A stretch of 64,000 bases of DNA. It comes from Flavobacterium difficile. Lineage in GTDB: Bacteria > Bacteroidota > Bacteroidia > Flavobacteriales > Flavobacteriaceae. The stretch lies in the NCBI RefSeq assembly GCF_011392115.1, contig NZ_JAAJBT010000009.1, positions 1 through 64,000 on the forward strand, read 5' to 3'. The notes under the pieces were generated by a model. The model did not search any database. It was not told the origin of the DNA and was given only the letters and a program-made list of their open reading frames with translations. The stretch's first letter is position 1, and each line of letters begins with the position of its first letter. The position numbers and the translations under genes were made by a program. Of the stretch, positions 1 to 8,393 are shown in pieces.

Positions 1-143
1 AACAAATAGATCCATTAGGAGAAGGTTGGGACGGAAAATACAACGGACAAGACATTCCATCTACGGATTATTGGTTTAGTGTAGACTACACAGAAAACGA
101 CCAACAAAAACAATTTAAAGCACATTTTTCGTTAAAAAGATAA
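1..143 (+). CDS. T9SS type B sorting domain protein, C-terminal end (partial)
   Basis: Only the last 46 codons are present; the reading frame is open from base 3 to the TAA at 141-143. The visible residues include GEGWDGKYNG, a DYWFSVDY stretch and a final HFSLKR, which is the pattern of the gliding-motility-associated C-terminal domain (CHU_C, type B sorting signal) recognised by the type IX secretion system. Such proteins are usually very large secreted adhesins or enzymes. The stop lies 12 bases before the next gene, a PorP/SprF protein. That pairing is standard in flavobacteria and suggests the two are co-transcribed and work together at the cell surface. The function of the missing N-terminal part cannot be told. 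Confidence 0.85.
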   Translation, partial: QIDPLGEGWDGKYNGQDIPSTDYWFSVDYTENDQQKQFKAHFSLKR

Positions 144-155
144 TATTCGAATACT

Positions 156-1157
156 ATGAAACTAAGAAATTTATTACTCCTTAACCTAATTATTTTTTTT
201 CAATCGGCTTTTTCCCAAGAAGGAATTGCTGTTTATACAGATTATCTTACGGATAATTATTATTTAATTCATCCTTCTATGGCTGGTGCTGCTAATTGTG
301 CTAAATTAAGAGTTACAGGTAGACAACAATGGTTTGGTCAGGAAAATGCTCCTTCTTTACAAACTATGAGTTTTAATACGGCTTTAGATGAGGATGGTAA
401 ATCAGGTATGGGAATAATTGCTTTTAATGATAAAAACGGATACCATTCACAAACTGGTGCCAAGTTAAGTTATGCACATCATATTTTATTTTCTCGTTCA
501 AAGGCTGATTTGAACATGCTTTCTTTTGGTCTAAGTACCGCTTTTGTTCAGAGTAGGTTAGATGAAACTGCTTTTACCGTTTTTGACCCACAAGTTTATG
601 GTGGTATTACTCAAAAAGACTCTTATTTTAACTTAGATTTAGGTGCTTCTTATCATTATATGGATTTCTTTACTCATGTTACAGTTAAAAATTTTATTGC
701 CAATAGAAGGGAATTATATTTAGATGGAATCGAATCAGACAATTTAAGAAAATATTTATGGAGTGTTGGTGCTAATTTTGGTGATGAGGAGAACGTTTCA
801 ATAGAGCCTTCTTTTTTATTCCAAATTACAGAACAAACTGGAGAGAAAGCTATTGATTTAAATGCTAAAGTTTATAAAGCAATGGATTTTGGTAGACTTT
901 GGGGTGGTCTTTCATACAGAAGAAGTTTTGACGGTGCCGAGTTTTTAAATGGTCAAGTTGTAGACAATCAAAAATTACAATATATAACACCTTTCGTAGG
1001 TTTAAATTTTAAACAGTTTATGATTGGTTATTCTTACAATCAGGTTTTAGGGGATGTTAAATTTGATAACGCAGGGTATCATCAATTAACTATCGGTTTG
1101 AATTTATTCTGCAAGCCTAAGGCTTACGATTGTAACTGTCCAGCTGTTGCAAACTAA
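156..1157 (+). CDS. PorP/SprF family type IX secretion membrane protein
   Basis: This is a 333-residue outer-membrane beta-barrel protein with an N-terminal signal peptide ending near FSQ (residue 21). The mature start EGIAVYTDYLTDNYYLIHPS and the following MAGAANCAKLRVTGRQQW are hallmarks of the PorP/SprF family; typical members are about 300-340 residues. Alternating hydrophobic strands run to the C-terminus, which ends in a short Cys-containing tail (CNCPAVAN). SprF is needed in Flavobacterium johnsoniae for secretion or attachment of the adhesin SprB. Paralogues sit next to type B sorting-domain proteins, as here, and are thought to anchor or export that specific partner. A strong hairpin terminator follows. 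Confidence 0.93.
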   Translation: MKLRNLLLLNLIIFFQSAFSQEGIAVYTDYLTDNYYLIHPSMAGAANCAKLRVTGRQQWFGQENAPSLQTMSFNTALDEDGKSGMGIIAFNDKNGYHSQTGAKLSYAHHILFSRSKADLNMLSFGLSTAFVQSRLDETAFTVFDPQVYGGITQKDSYFNLDLGASYHYMDFFTHVTVKNFIANRRELYLDGIESDNLRKYLWSVGANFGDEENVSIEPSFLFQITEQTGEKAIDLNAKVYKAMDFGRLWGGLSYRRSFDGAEFLNGQVVDNQKLQYITPFVGLNFKQFMIGYSYNQVLGDVKFDNAGYHQLTIGLNLFCKPKAYDCNCPAVAN

Positions 1158-1164
1158 AATAACT

Positions 1165-1192
1165 AATCCCGATTTATTCGGGATTTTTTTTT
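1165..1192 (+). terminator. Rho-independent terminator after the PorP/SprF gene
   Basis: Arms AATCCCGA (1165-1172) and TCGGGATT (1178-1185) pair perfectly around a 5-base loop and are followed by a run of T to 1192. It separates the T9SS pair from the carbonic anhydrase gene. Confidence 0.85.
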
Positions 1193-1204
1193 AAACAATT
1201 TATT

Positions 1205-1720
1205 ATGATTATTAAAGAAGTTAGAGGAAAAAAGCCAGCTATTCCAGCTGATTGTTATGTAGCAGAAAATGCTACTATTGTAGGTGATGTTTCTTTTGGA
1301 GAACAGTGTAGTGTTTGGTTTAATGCTATAGTAAGAGGAGATGTTAATTTTATTTCTATTGGAAATAAAGTAAATATTCAGGATGGTGCGGTAATTCATT
1401 GCACGTATTTAAAGCATCCCACAATTATTGGAAATAATGTGTCAATCGGACACAATGCTATTGTGCATGGTTGTACGATTCATGATAATGTTTTGGTTGG
1501 TATGGGTGCCATAATTATGGATGGCTGTGTGGTAGAAAGTAATTCGATAATAGGAGCGGGAAGTGTGGTTACCCAAAACACACATGTTGAAAGCGGCTTC
1601 ATTTACGCTGGAATTCCAGCAAAGAAAGTCAAAGCGTTAAATACAAGTGATTTTGCGGGCGAGATTGATCGTATTTCTACTAATTATGTGATGTATTCAA
1701 GTTGGTTTAAAGAAGACTAA
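1205..1720 (+). CDS. Gamma-class carbonic anhydrase family protein
   Basis: The protein has 171 residues and is built almost wholly of left-handed beta-helix hexapeptide repeats ([LIV]-G-x-x-x pattern), as in gamma carbonic anhydrase/YrdA/PaaY proteins. The metal-binding histidines expected for the family are visible as H65 (VIHCTY), H83 and H88 (IGHNAIVHGC). These proteins form trimers with zinc between subunits. Many catalyse reversible CO2 hydration, though YrdA-type members can be inactive as isolated, so activity is inferred. The start ATG at 1205 lies 13 bases after the terminator T-run. It stands alone between that terminator and a structured intergenic repeat, and has no clear functional partner. 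Confidence 0.9.
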   Translation: MIIKEVRGKKPAIPADCYVAENATIVGDVSFGEQCSVWFNAIVRGDVNFISIGNKVNIQDGAVIHCTYLKHPTIIGNNVSIGHNAIVHGCTIHDNVLVGMGAIIMDGCVVESNSIIGAGSVVTQNTHVESGFIYAGIPAKKVKALNTSDFAGEIDRISTNYVMYSSWFKED

Positions 1721-1739
1721 AAAAGCACTTTTATGAATT

Positions 1740-1858
1740 ATAGCCGTGGTTGTAACGGCATCCTTTTATTTTGTTGTTTTTGTACTTGAAAAAACAACAA
1801 AATAAAAGATATAGTGGAAGACACGAGGGGTTTTGTTTTGAAAGACCAATGTGGTGCT
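1740..1858. repeat. Structured intergenic element with a perfect 19-bp hairpin
   Basis: The stretch between the convergent carbonic anhydrase and murI genes holds perfect 19-base inverted arms (1763-1781 and 1790-1808) around an 8-base loop. They are flanked by ACGGCATCC on the left and GATATAGTGG on the right. An outer CGTG (1745-1748) can pair with CACG (1822-1825), and the segment ends in GTGCTCC at 1852-1858 just before the murI stop. No ORF fits. I recognise the GGCATCC-stem-GATATAG arrangement as resembling a repeat seen in intergenic regions of Flavobacterium genomes, but that is memory, not a search. It lacks a terminator T-run on either strand. Confidence 0.6.
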
Positions 1859-1859
1859 C

Positions 1860-2636
1860 CTAAAAATCTTTGTAAGCGACTCTAAATTTATCGCCAATTA
1901 ATTCTTGCATTACTTGTGGTGCTTGATTAATATAAAATATTTGCTTTACATCTTTAGAAGTATTGAATAAGTTATTGATTTCTAAAATGTGTTTAGTTTG
2001 TTTCGCCACGGCTTCGCCTGAATCTATAATTTTAATGTGATGGGGTATGATTTTTTTTATTTGTGGTATTAAGTACGGATAATGCGTGCAACCCAAAACC
2101 AAATAATCGATGTCTTGCGCAACCATTGGGTGTAAATAATCTTCTAAGAGTTGGGTCATTTTTTTAGAGTACATTTCACCATTTTCGATGAGTTGTACTA
2201 ATTCGTAGCCAATTTGTTCTACGACTTTAACATCGGAATATAAGGCAACAGTTTGATGAAAAAGCTCACTATTTAAAGTGCCTTGGGTAGCTAAAATTCC
2301 GATTTTTTGTGTTTTTGAATGTAAAGCAGCGGGTTTTATTGCGGGTTCAATGCCGATAAATGGTATGTCGTAAGAATTTCGTAACACTTTTATTGCATTT
2401 GTGGTTGCGGTGTTGCAAGCCACAATGATTAGTTTGCAATTTTGATTTAGTAAAAATTCTGTATTTTTTTTACTGAGTGCAATAATTTCTTCTTGTGTTT
2501 TTTGTCCGTATGGTGCGTTTTTACTATCCGCTAAATAAATGGTGCTTTCGTTAGGTAGCAATGCATGAACTTCTTTCCAGATGGAAGTGCCGCCAACGCC
2601 AGAATCGAATAGTCCTATTGGGTTTGTATTGCTCAT
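1860..2636 (-). CDS. murI: Glutamate racemase
   Basis: The 258-residue enzyme interconverts L- and D-glutamate to supply D-Glu for the peptidoglycan stem peptide, in the cytoplasm. The diagnostic motifs are all present: GLFDSGVGG (D11, S12) at the N-terminus, the first catalytic cysteine in VACNTATTN (C74) and the second in LGCTHYPYL (C183). Length is normal for the family. It is the last gene of the envelope block on this strand, but a terminator and its own -7 box separate it from the ompH genes, so it may be transcribed independently. Its position beside bamA/ompH is conserved in flavobacteria. Confidence 0.96.
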   Translation of the reverse strand: MSNTNPIGLFDSGVGGTSIWKEVHALLPNESTIYLADSKNAPYGQKTQEEIIALSKKNTEFLLNQNCKLIIVACNTATTNAIKVLRNSYDIPFIGIEPAIKPAALHSKTQKIGILATQGTLNSELFHQTVALYSDVKVVEQIGYELVQLIENGEMYSKKMTQLLEDYLHPMVAQDIDYLVLGCTHYPYLIPQIKKIIPHHIKIIDSGEAVAKQTKHILEINNLFNTSKDVKQIFYINQAPQVMQELIGDKFRVAYKDF

Positions 2637-2640
2637 AAAA

Positions 2641-2648
2641 CAAATGTA
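2641..2648 (-). promoter_or_regulatory. murI promoter -7 element (TACATTTG)
   Basis: On the minus strand TACATTTG fits the Bacteroidota -7 consensus TAnnTTTG and lies 4 bases before the murI ATG, so the transcript would have almost no leader. It directly follows the T-run of the ompH terminator. No TTG at the ideal -33 spacing is seen; the nearest is 13 bases upstream. Confidence 0.5.
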
Positions 2649-2687
2649 AAAAAAAACTGCTCAATCTAAAAAAGATCGAGCAGTTTT
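2649..2687 (-). terminator. Terminator of the bamA-ompH operon
   Basis: Arms AAAACTGCTC (2653-2662) and GAGCAGTTTT (2678-2687) pair, extended by a further ATC/GAT after one mismatch. Read on the minus strand the hairpin is followed by a long T-run, as expected for a terminator downstream of the second ompH gene. Confidence 0.85.
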
Positions 2688-2706
2688 GTATGATTTTAGT
2701 ATTTTT

Positions 2707-3219
2707 TTAGAAACCTAATTCTTTTTTTACATCAGCCATAATGTCTATGTTTCCTGCACCAATATGTAAAACAGTTCCAGGAGAAGTTGAATCAAGTACG
2801 TAAGATAAACCTTTCATGTCAGATACTTTTTTGATAGCAGCTAACGCTTTTTCGAATAATGGTTTTTGTAATTCAACTTGTTTATCTTGTAATGATTTTG
2901 AGGCATCATCTTGATATTTTTGAATTCTTGCTCCCATGTCTTGCATTTCTTGAGAACGAGTTTGGTTTAAAACATCACCAGCAGTTTCAGCTTCTTGTTG
3001 ATATTTAGCAGCTTTAGTTTGGTATTCCGATACTAATTTTTTGTATTCTACATCGTAACCTTCTCTCAATTTTGTCAATTGAGCTTCTGCTGCTTTCATT
3101 GCAGGCATAGTAGTCATTAAAGTACTTACATCAATATGTCCAACTTTAGTTTGAGCTGTTGCTACTTGTGCTCCAAAAAACATTACTATTGCAATAAATA
3201 GGGTCTTTAATTGTTTCAT
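2707..3219 (-). CDS. OmpH/Skp family periplasmic chaperone (second copy)
   Basis: This 170-residue protein has a signal peptide (cleavage after ATAQ, residue 23) followed by KVGHIDVSTLMTTMPAMKAA, the usual OmpH start. A long charged coiled coil (about residues 40-120) forms the Skp tentacles, and a C-terminal strand region resumes the small body domain. Skp-type chaperones hold unfolded outer-membrane proteins in the periplasm for delivery to BamA, whose gene is two places upstream. It lies 46 bases after the first ompH gene on the same strand, and a terminator follows directly, so it is the last gene of the operon. Confidence 0.92.
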   Translation of the reverse strand: MKQLKTLFIAIVMFFGAQVATAQTKVGHIDVSTLMTTMPAMKAAEAQLTKLREGYDVEYKKLVSEYQTKAAKYQQEAETAGDVLNQTRSQEMQDMGARIQKYQDDASKSLQDKQVELQKPLFEKALAAIKKVSDMKGLSYVLDSTSPGTVLHIGAGNIDIMADVKKELGF

Positions 3220-3265
3220 TTTAATTTAATTTAATAAGGGTTATTTACTTTTTTGGTTCTAGGTT

Positions 3266-4111
3266 TTAATTTTTAATTGGTTCTTGATTTTTATTGTCTT
3301 CTTTTTTTTCTTCTTTTTTCTTGTTTAAAGCTTCTCTTTTTGCTTTTTGCTCGTCTAATAATTTCTGACGAGCTTCTGCTCTTGTTTTTAAAAGTTCTGC
3401 TCTTTTATCGTCTGCCTCTTTTTTCTTAGCTGCAGCAGCATCTTTGCGTTCTTGTAATTTTTGTTCTCTTTCGTCTTTTGTGGCTTGTACTTTTTTCTCT
3501 TTCTCTAATATTTCTGGATTTTCAGTAGTGTCAAATTCTCTTTTTTCTTTTGCATCCTGAATTTTCTGTTGTTTTTTAGACAATTCTACTTTTTTTCCTG
3601 CTCTTTCTAATGCTTTTAAAACAAAATCACTTATGTCAAATCGTTCTGCTGTAAAAAGCATGGTTAAATCTGACGATTTGTCGAAAATGAAATCATAGTT
3701 TCTTTGTGCTGCAATATCTTGTACAATATTAAAAACCTGATCTTGTATGGGTTTTACTAGTGCCGATTTTTGTATGATTAAATCGCCCTGTGGACCAAAT
3801 CTTTTTTGTTGGTACTCTAGCATTTCCTTTTCAAGCACATTTATTTCTTCTTCTTTGTCGTTAATCAATTCTTTTGTTAATAACACTTTTTCAGATGCTA
3901 AGGCATCCTTAAGTTTTTTGATTTCATTTTTCTTGGTTTCAATTTCTTGTTTCCAAGTGTTTGCTTTTTGTTCTAATTGGTTTTTTGCTTCTGCATACTC
4001 TGGAACTTTTTCCAAAATATACTCCATATCAATGTATCCAATTTTTGTTGTTTTTTGCGCTTGTGCTACAAATAAAACAAAACTAAAAAGTAAAACAAAA
4101 TATTTTTTCAT
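3266..4111 (-). CDS. OmpH/Skp family periplasmic chaperone with charged C-terminal extension
   Basis: The protein has 281 residues: a signal peptide (cleaved near AQA-Q, residue 19), an OmpH domain starting KIGYIDMEYILEKVPEY, and coiled-coil arms to about residue 175. A further ~105-residue Lys/Glu/Arg/Ala-rich segment then runs to the end. A single OmpH domain needs only about 160-170 residues, so the tail is extra; it is strongly predicted by eye to be helical or coiled coil and is unlikely to be a folded enzyme. It lies 37 bases downstream of bamA in the same operon, which supports a role in outer-membrane protein delivery. What the tail binds is unknown. Confidence 0.9.
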   Translation of the reverse strand: MKKYFVLLFSFVLFVAQAQKTTKIGYIDMEYILEKVPEYAEAKNQLEQKANTWKQEIETKKNEIKKLKDALASEKVLLTKELINDKEEEINVLEKEMLEYQQKRFGPQGDLIIQKSALVKPIQDQVFNIVQDIAAQRNYDFIFDKSSDLTMLFTAERFDISDFVLKALERAGKKVELSKKQQKIQDAKEKREFDTTENPEILEKEKKVQATKDEREQKLQERKDAAAAKKKEADDKRAELLKTRAEARQKLLDEQKAKREALNKKKEEKKEDNKNQEPIKN

Positions 4112-4148
4112 AAACTTAAAATGTTAAATTCAACTATCGTGCCAAAGT

Positions 4149-6767
4149 TTAAAATTGTTGTCCGATGATAAAGTGTGTTTGCCATCCACTTTTAATTGTA
4201 TCTCCAGGAACAGGATCGAAACCATGAGCAAAATCAATACCTAATAAACCAAAGGCAGGCATAAATACTCTTAAACCAAATCCTGCAGAGCGTTGCATTT
4301 TGAAAGGATCGAATTTTTTGAAACTATCAAAAGCAGAACCTGCTTCTAAGAAAGTCATGGCATAAATTTTTGCCGTTTGCTTCATCGTGATTGGATACCT
4401 TAACTCCATAGAGTATTTATTGTAAATAGAACCACCGTCTTGCGAAGATAGTGAATTATTTGGATAACCTCTTAATTGAATTACTTCTCTACCATCTAAA
4501 GCAAAGTTTGCTAGTCCATCACCACCTACAAAAAATCTTTCAAAAGGAATGATTCCTCTGTCTGCATTGTAAGCGCCAAGGAATCCAAATTCTCCTCTAG
4601 CACGTAAAACGAATTTTTTGTACACTTTAGTATACCAATCCCCACTAAATTTAACTTTATAAAATTCTAACCACTTAAATCTTTCCTGGTCTATTAATGC
4701 ATCATCTTTAACGGCTTTGTTAAAATCGGTTGTTGCATCTCCAAATTCATCAATATAAGCGCCTTGTGGAACAAAATTTCCGTTACTGTTAGTGTATGAT
4801 GCCCCTTTGTTTTTTAACTTATATTGTTCTTGTTTTTCTAAGTTCCCGTAATCTACACCATTCCATAATGAGTAAGGTAAGGAGAATTTAGCTGAAATAG
4901 AAAAGTTTGAACCTCTATCAGGAAAAATTGGATCTAAACCTCTACTGTCTCTGGTTAAAGTTGTACTGAACGCTAAGTTTCTTGAGGCTCCATCTCCGAA
5001 AGTGAATAAACCAGTATTGTAATTGTTTAAGTCATAGTAAGAAAAAGAAACCGAGTTAGATAAACTAAAATAGTCATCTGGAACTTTTAATCTTTTTCCG
5101 TATCCTACAGTTAATGTAGTAATGTTGAAACTTTTATCTCTGGTAACGTCTCTGGTATTAAAATCGAATAAAAATTGTTTACTGTGTGATATGGAAGTAA
5201 AGAAACTAATTGGTTTTTTTCCGCCTAACCAAGGTTCTGTAAAGGATAAACTGTATACCTGAAACCCTTGACTTCCTTGTAATCTTAATGACATTTTCTG
5301 CCCGTCACCCATAGGTAAAGGTTGGTAGGCTTTTTTATTGAAAATATTTTTTAAAGAGAAGTTGTTAAAAGATAAACCTAGTGTTCCAATAAATCCACCG
5401 GCACCATATCCACCTTGTAATTCTACCTGACTTGATCCTTTTTCTACAACTGTCCAATCTAAATCTACCGTTCCAGCGGAAGGATCCATATTTACAGGCT
5501 CAGGGCGAATCGCTTCTGCATCAAAGAAACCTAATTGTCCTAATTCACGAATAGTACGTATTACTTGTTCTTTGTTCCATTTTTCTCCCGGACGCGTTCT
5601 TAATTCGCGATAAATAACTCTGTCGTTGGTTTTGTCGTTTCCTTTTACAGTTACGTTGTTCAAATAGGCTACTGGACCTTCTGAAATTCTAATTTCGAAA
5701 TCGATCGTGTCGTTTTCTGTTTTTACTTCAACAGGGTTAATATTAGACCACAAATATCCGTTATTTTGATATAAATTTGAAATGTCCTCTGAGTCAGGTG
5801 AAGAATTATCTGCAATTCTTTTATCTAGTAAAACCCCGTTATAAATCTCACCTCTTTTAATTCCTAATATGGAATTTAATAATTGGTCAGAATAAACTGT
5901 ATTTCCTAAGAATCTGATGTTACCGAAATAGTATTTTCTACCTTCTTCAAGATTTACATTAATGGTAATTTTGTTTTTATCTTTGTCGTAGTTTACATTT
6001 TCAGAGATAATTCTTGCGTCTCTAAACCCCTTTTCTTTATATTTTGAAACTAAAGTAGTTAAGTCTTCTTTGTACTTGTCTTTAACAAATTTAGAGGCTT
6101 TAAAAAGGCGATATATTTTTTTCTCTTTGGTGTTTTTGAAAGCTTTTTTTAGTTTTTTATCGGCTAATAATTCGTTACCGATAAAGTTGATTTTATCAAT
6201 TTTTACTTTTTTACCTTTATCTATGAAAATAACCATATCTACTTTTGTATTTGTAGAATCAGCCAGAGTATTAATGGTTACTTTTGTGTTGAAAAAACCA
6301 TCTTTTTTAAATTTATTTTCGATGTAATTTTTGGTATTGGTTACCAAGTTTTCGTTTACAATTTTTCCTTTTGTAAGTTCCGTTTCTTTAAGAACGTCTT
6401 CTTTTTTTCCCTTTTTAATACCTTTTATTTTAACTTCGTTAAGTTTAGGTAATTCATATAATTCTAATTCTAGAAAAATGTTTTCACCTTCAATTTTCTT
6501 TACATAAAAGTTTACGTCGTTAAACAAACCAAGTTTCCAAAGTTTGGTTACTGCACTACTAATTTCATCTCCAGGAACTCTAATTTTACTACCAATTTCT
6601 AAACCGGTAAAAGTTATAACTGTTTGTTCGTTAAAAGAAACTTTTCCAGTAATTTCTACACCAGAAAGCGTGTATTCTTTACCTTTTTCTAGAATTGTAT
6701 CTTGTGCGTTTATTGTATTTCCTATAAATAATAAGGTAAATAAAAATAGTATTCTGTTTTTAAACAT
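4149..6767 (-). CDS. bamA: Outer-membrane protein assembly factor BamA
   Basis: This 872-residue protein folds and inserts beta-barrel proteins in the outer membrane. A signal peptide (MFKNRILFLF to NTINAQ) is followed by POTRA domains over roughly residues 25-430, with motifs such as LELYELPKLNEVKIKG and VKGNDKTNDRVIYREL, then a C-terminal 16-strand barrel ending in HFIIGQQF with a terminal Phe. The barrel includes the VRGY-like lid motif (QLRGYPNNS). I chose the ATG at 6767 over an in-frame start at 6803: it gives a clean signal peptide and lies 7 bases after the uppS stop instead of inside uppS. Two skp-like genes follow. Confidence 0.95.
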   Translation of the reverse strand: MFKNRILFLFTLLFIGNTINAQDTILEKGKEYTLSGVEITGKVSFNEQTVITFTGLEIGSKIRVPGDEISSAVTKLWKLGLFNDVNFYVKKIEGENIFLELELYELPKLNEVKIKGIKKGKKEDVLKETELTKGKIVNENLVTNTKNYIENKFKKDGFFNTKVTINTLADSTNTKVDMVIFIDKGKKVKIDKINFIGNELLADKKLKKAFKNTKEKKIYRLFKASKFVKDKYKEDLTTLVSKYKEKGFRDARIISENVNYDKDKNKITINVNLEEGRKYYFGNIRFLGNTVYSDQLLNSILGIKRGEIYNGVLLDKRIADNSSPDSEDISNLYQNNGYLWSNINPVEVKTENDTIDFEIRISEGPVAYLNNVTVKGNDKTNDRVIYRELRTRPGEKWNKEQVIRTIRELGQLGFFDAEAIRPEPVNMDPSAGTVDLDWTVVEKGSSQVELQGGYGAGGFIGTLGLSFNNFSLKNIFNKKAYQPLPMGDGQKMSLRLQGSQGFQVYSLSFTEPWLGGKKPISFFTSISHSKQFLFDFNTRDVTRDKSFNITTLTVGYGKRLKVPDDYFSLSNSVSFSYYDLNNYNTGLFTFGDGASRNLAFSTTLTRDSRGLDPIFPDRGSNFSISAKFSLPYSLWNGVDYGNLEKQEQYKLKNKGASYTNSNGNFVPQGAYIDEFGDATTDFNKAVKDDALIDQERFKWLEFYKVKFSGDWYTKVYKKFVLRARGEFGFLGAYNADRGIIPFERFFVGGDGLANFALDGREVIQLRGYPNNSLSSQDGGSIYNKYSMELRYPITMKQTAKIYAMTFLEAGSAFDSFKKFDPFKMQRSAGFGLRVFMPAFGLLGIDFAHGFDPVPGDTIKSGWQTHFIIGQQF

Positions 6768-6774
6768 TGTCAAT

Positions 6775-7509
6775 TTATCTAATTTGTTCGCTTGTTTTTC
6801 CAAATCTTCTTTCTCTTTTTTGATAACTTAATAGTGCTTTGTGCAATTCTTCTTCGTTAAAGTCTGGCCAAAGTACATCGGTAAAATAAAATTCAGCATA
6901 AGCAATTTGCCATAATAGAAAGTTGCTTATTCTGTGTTCGCCACTGGTTCTTATCATTAAGTCCACATCTGGCATGTTGTGCGTGTAAAGATGCTGATTA
7001 ATAATTGATTCGTCAATAGCATCTAATGAAATTATATTATTTTTAACTTTTTCTGAAATTATTTTAACAGCATTTATGATTTCATCTCTAGCCCCGTAGC
7101 TTAAAGCTAAAGTTAAGGTCATATGTGAGTTTTGAGCTGTTTTAGAAATTACTTCAAGTAGTTCTTTTCTTACCCCGTTAGGTAAACTGTCTAAATTACC
7201 TATCGCGTTAAGTTTTATATTGTTATCTTGTAATGTTTTTACTTCTTTTTTTAAGGCACTTATTAAAAGTTTCATTAAGGTGTCGACTTCAATTTTTGGT
7301 CGGTTCCAGTTTTCAGTAGAAAAAGCGTAAAGTGTTAAATATTCAATTCCTAATTTAGCGCAATTTTCAACAGTTTGTTTTACAGATTTGGTGCCTTTTT
7401 CATGGCCAAAAACACGTAACATGCCTTGTTTTTTTGCCCACCTACCATTGCCATCCATTATTATGGCTAGATGTTTGGGTAAATTGTTTGGATCTATTTC
7501 TTTTTTCAT
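6775..7509 (-). CDS. uppS: Isoprenyl transferase (undecaprenyl diphosphate synthase family)
   Basis: The 244-residue cytoplasmic enzyme condenses isopentenyl diphosphate onto farnesyl diphosphate to make the C55 lipid carrier for cell-wall synthesis. Family signatures are clear: HLAIIMDGNGRWAKKQG with catalytic D19, the LTLYAFSTENWNRP stretch, and the C-terminal DLMIRTSGEHRISNFLLWQIAYAEF block. The ATG at 7509 comes one base after the stop of porG and begins right at the conserved domain; a longer frame to 7545 would overlap porG. The order porG-uppS-bamA is conserved in Bacteroidota and links lipid-carrier synthesis with outer-membrane assembly. Confidence 0.95.
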   Translation of the reverse strand: MKKEIDPNNLPKHLAIIMDGNGRWAKKQGMLRVFGHEKGTKSVKQTVENCAKLGIEYLTLYAFSTENWNRPKIEVDTLMKLLISALKKEVKTLQDNNIKLNAIGNLDSLPNGVRKELLEVISKTAQNSHMTLTLALSYGARDEIINAVKIISEKVKNNIISLDAIDESIINQHLYTHNMPDVDLMIRTSGEHRISNFLLWQIAYAEFYFTDVLWPDFNEEELHKALLSYQKRERRFGKTSEQIR

Positions 7510-7510
7510 T

Positions 7511-8197
7511 TTATTTTTCTGCACAAAAACATGGGTTTTTCCCAAAGGTATACGTTAAGGTAAATCCTGTAAAAATATACCAATCTTTATTATTTAAATT
7601 ACCAAATTTTAAAGGCTCAAAATTTTTATTTTCAGGATTACTTCCGTCTAAATTATCGGTAAATGTATATCTAGCACCAGTTTCTAATCCTAAAACCAAT
7701 TGGTTGGCTATCTTTGCTTTTACTCCAACAACCATCGGAATGGCAAAGGAAAAATCTCTGTAATCTTCTTTACTTTCTTTATTCAATACAAATGTTTCGT
7801 TGTATAAAAAGGTAGATATGCCAGAATATACATAAGGTGAAAATACAAAATCCGACTGATGCAAATCAAAATCTAAAAAATTAAATTCTAAACCAGCTGA
7901 AATTTCTTTTATGTTGTTTTTTATTTCAAAACCTCTTAAATTTCTGTTTGGCGCTTTACTATCTACATCTCTAGCTGAAATAGTTGCTTGTGTGTACGAA
8001 AATCTCCAAGAATGTCTGGTACTTTTATTCCATTTATAAAGCACGCCAAAAGCGGCATCATTTGGTGCCAAATAATCCATGCTTCCTACATCTCCAATGT
8101 AATTACTACCGCCAACAAAAACTCCTAATTCGTGAATTTGTCCGAAAGAAGTTAAGCAACAGAATAGCCCGATAATATTTAATAAAAATCTTTTCAT
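7511..8197 (-). CDS. porG: PorG-like outer-membrane protein (DUF6089 family)
   Basis: This 228-residue protein has a signal peptide (cleaved after SFGQ, residue 20) followed by HELGVFVGGSNYIGDVG, typical of the DUF6089 proteins encoded before uppS and bamA in flavobacteria. The rest alternates hydrophobic and polar residues like a small eight-stranded barrel and ends in GFTLTYTFGKNPCFCAEK. The homologue in Porphyromonas gingivalis, PorG, is an outer-membrane component of the type IX secretion system. That role is inferred here from family and position. The stop and the uppS start are one base apart, so translational coupling is likely. Confidence 0.8.
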   Translation of the reverse strand: MKRFLLNIIGLFCCLTSFGQIHELGVFVGGSNYIGDVGSMDYLAPNDAAFGVLYKWNKSTRHSWRFSYTQATISARDVDSKAPNRNLRGFEIKNNIKEISAGLEFNFLDFDLHQSDFVFSPYVYSGISTFLYNETFVLNKESKEDYRDFSFAIPMVVGVKAKIANQLVLGLETGARYTFTDNLDGSNPENKNFEPLKFGNLNNKDWYIFTGFTLTYTFGKNPCFCAEK

Positions 8198-8212
8198 TTT
8201 TTAAATAGTTTG

Positions 8213-8220
8213 CAAATATA
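8213..8220 (-). promoter_or_regulatory. porG operon promoter -7 element (TATATTTG)
   Basis: On the minus strand TATATTTG matches TAnnTTTG and lies 15 bases before the porG ATG, in the 196-base gap after nadK (8198-8393). No TTG at the right spacing is visible. The rest of that gap is AT-rich, without an ORF or strong hairpin. Confidence 0.5.
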
Positions 8221-8393
8221 ATAATATTGAAGTACTAACCATCTTAAACCAAGTTTTTTTGATGATTAACTTCATTGAATAACGTAAAAAAATGAAAAAT
8301 CGTGTGTTATTGGGATTGTCAATTCGGTTTTGTTCGATTTTTTATGAAATATTTTCATACAATATCAGAACTTTGTCTAATTTTTTTGGAATT

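Noticed and set aside
3300..3480. Repetitive TTTTC/TTCTT sequence resembling a simple-sequence repeat
   Set aside because: It encodes the Lys/Glu-rich tail of the OmpH protein on the minus strand; the pattern follows from codon use.
3747..4127. 126-codon plus-strand frame opposite the first ompH gene, rich in Ser and Phe
   Set aside because: It arises from the complement of Lys/Glu-rich coiled-coil codons; there is no start context or homology that I recognise.
8198..8393. Gap between nadK and porG searched for a small gene or ncRNA
   Set aside because: There is no ORF with a credible start, no strong hairpin and only the porG -7 box.
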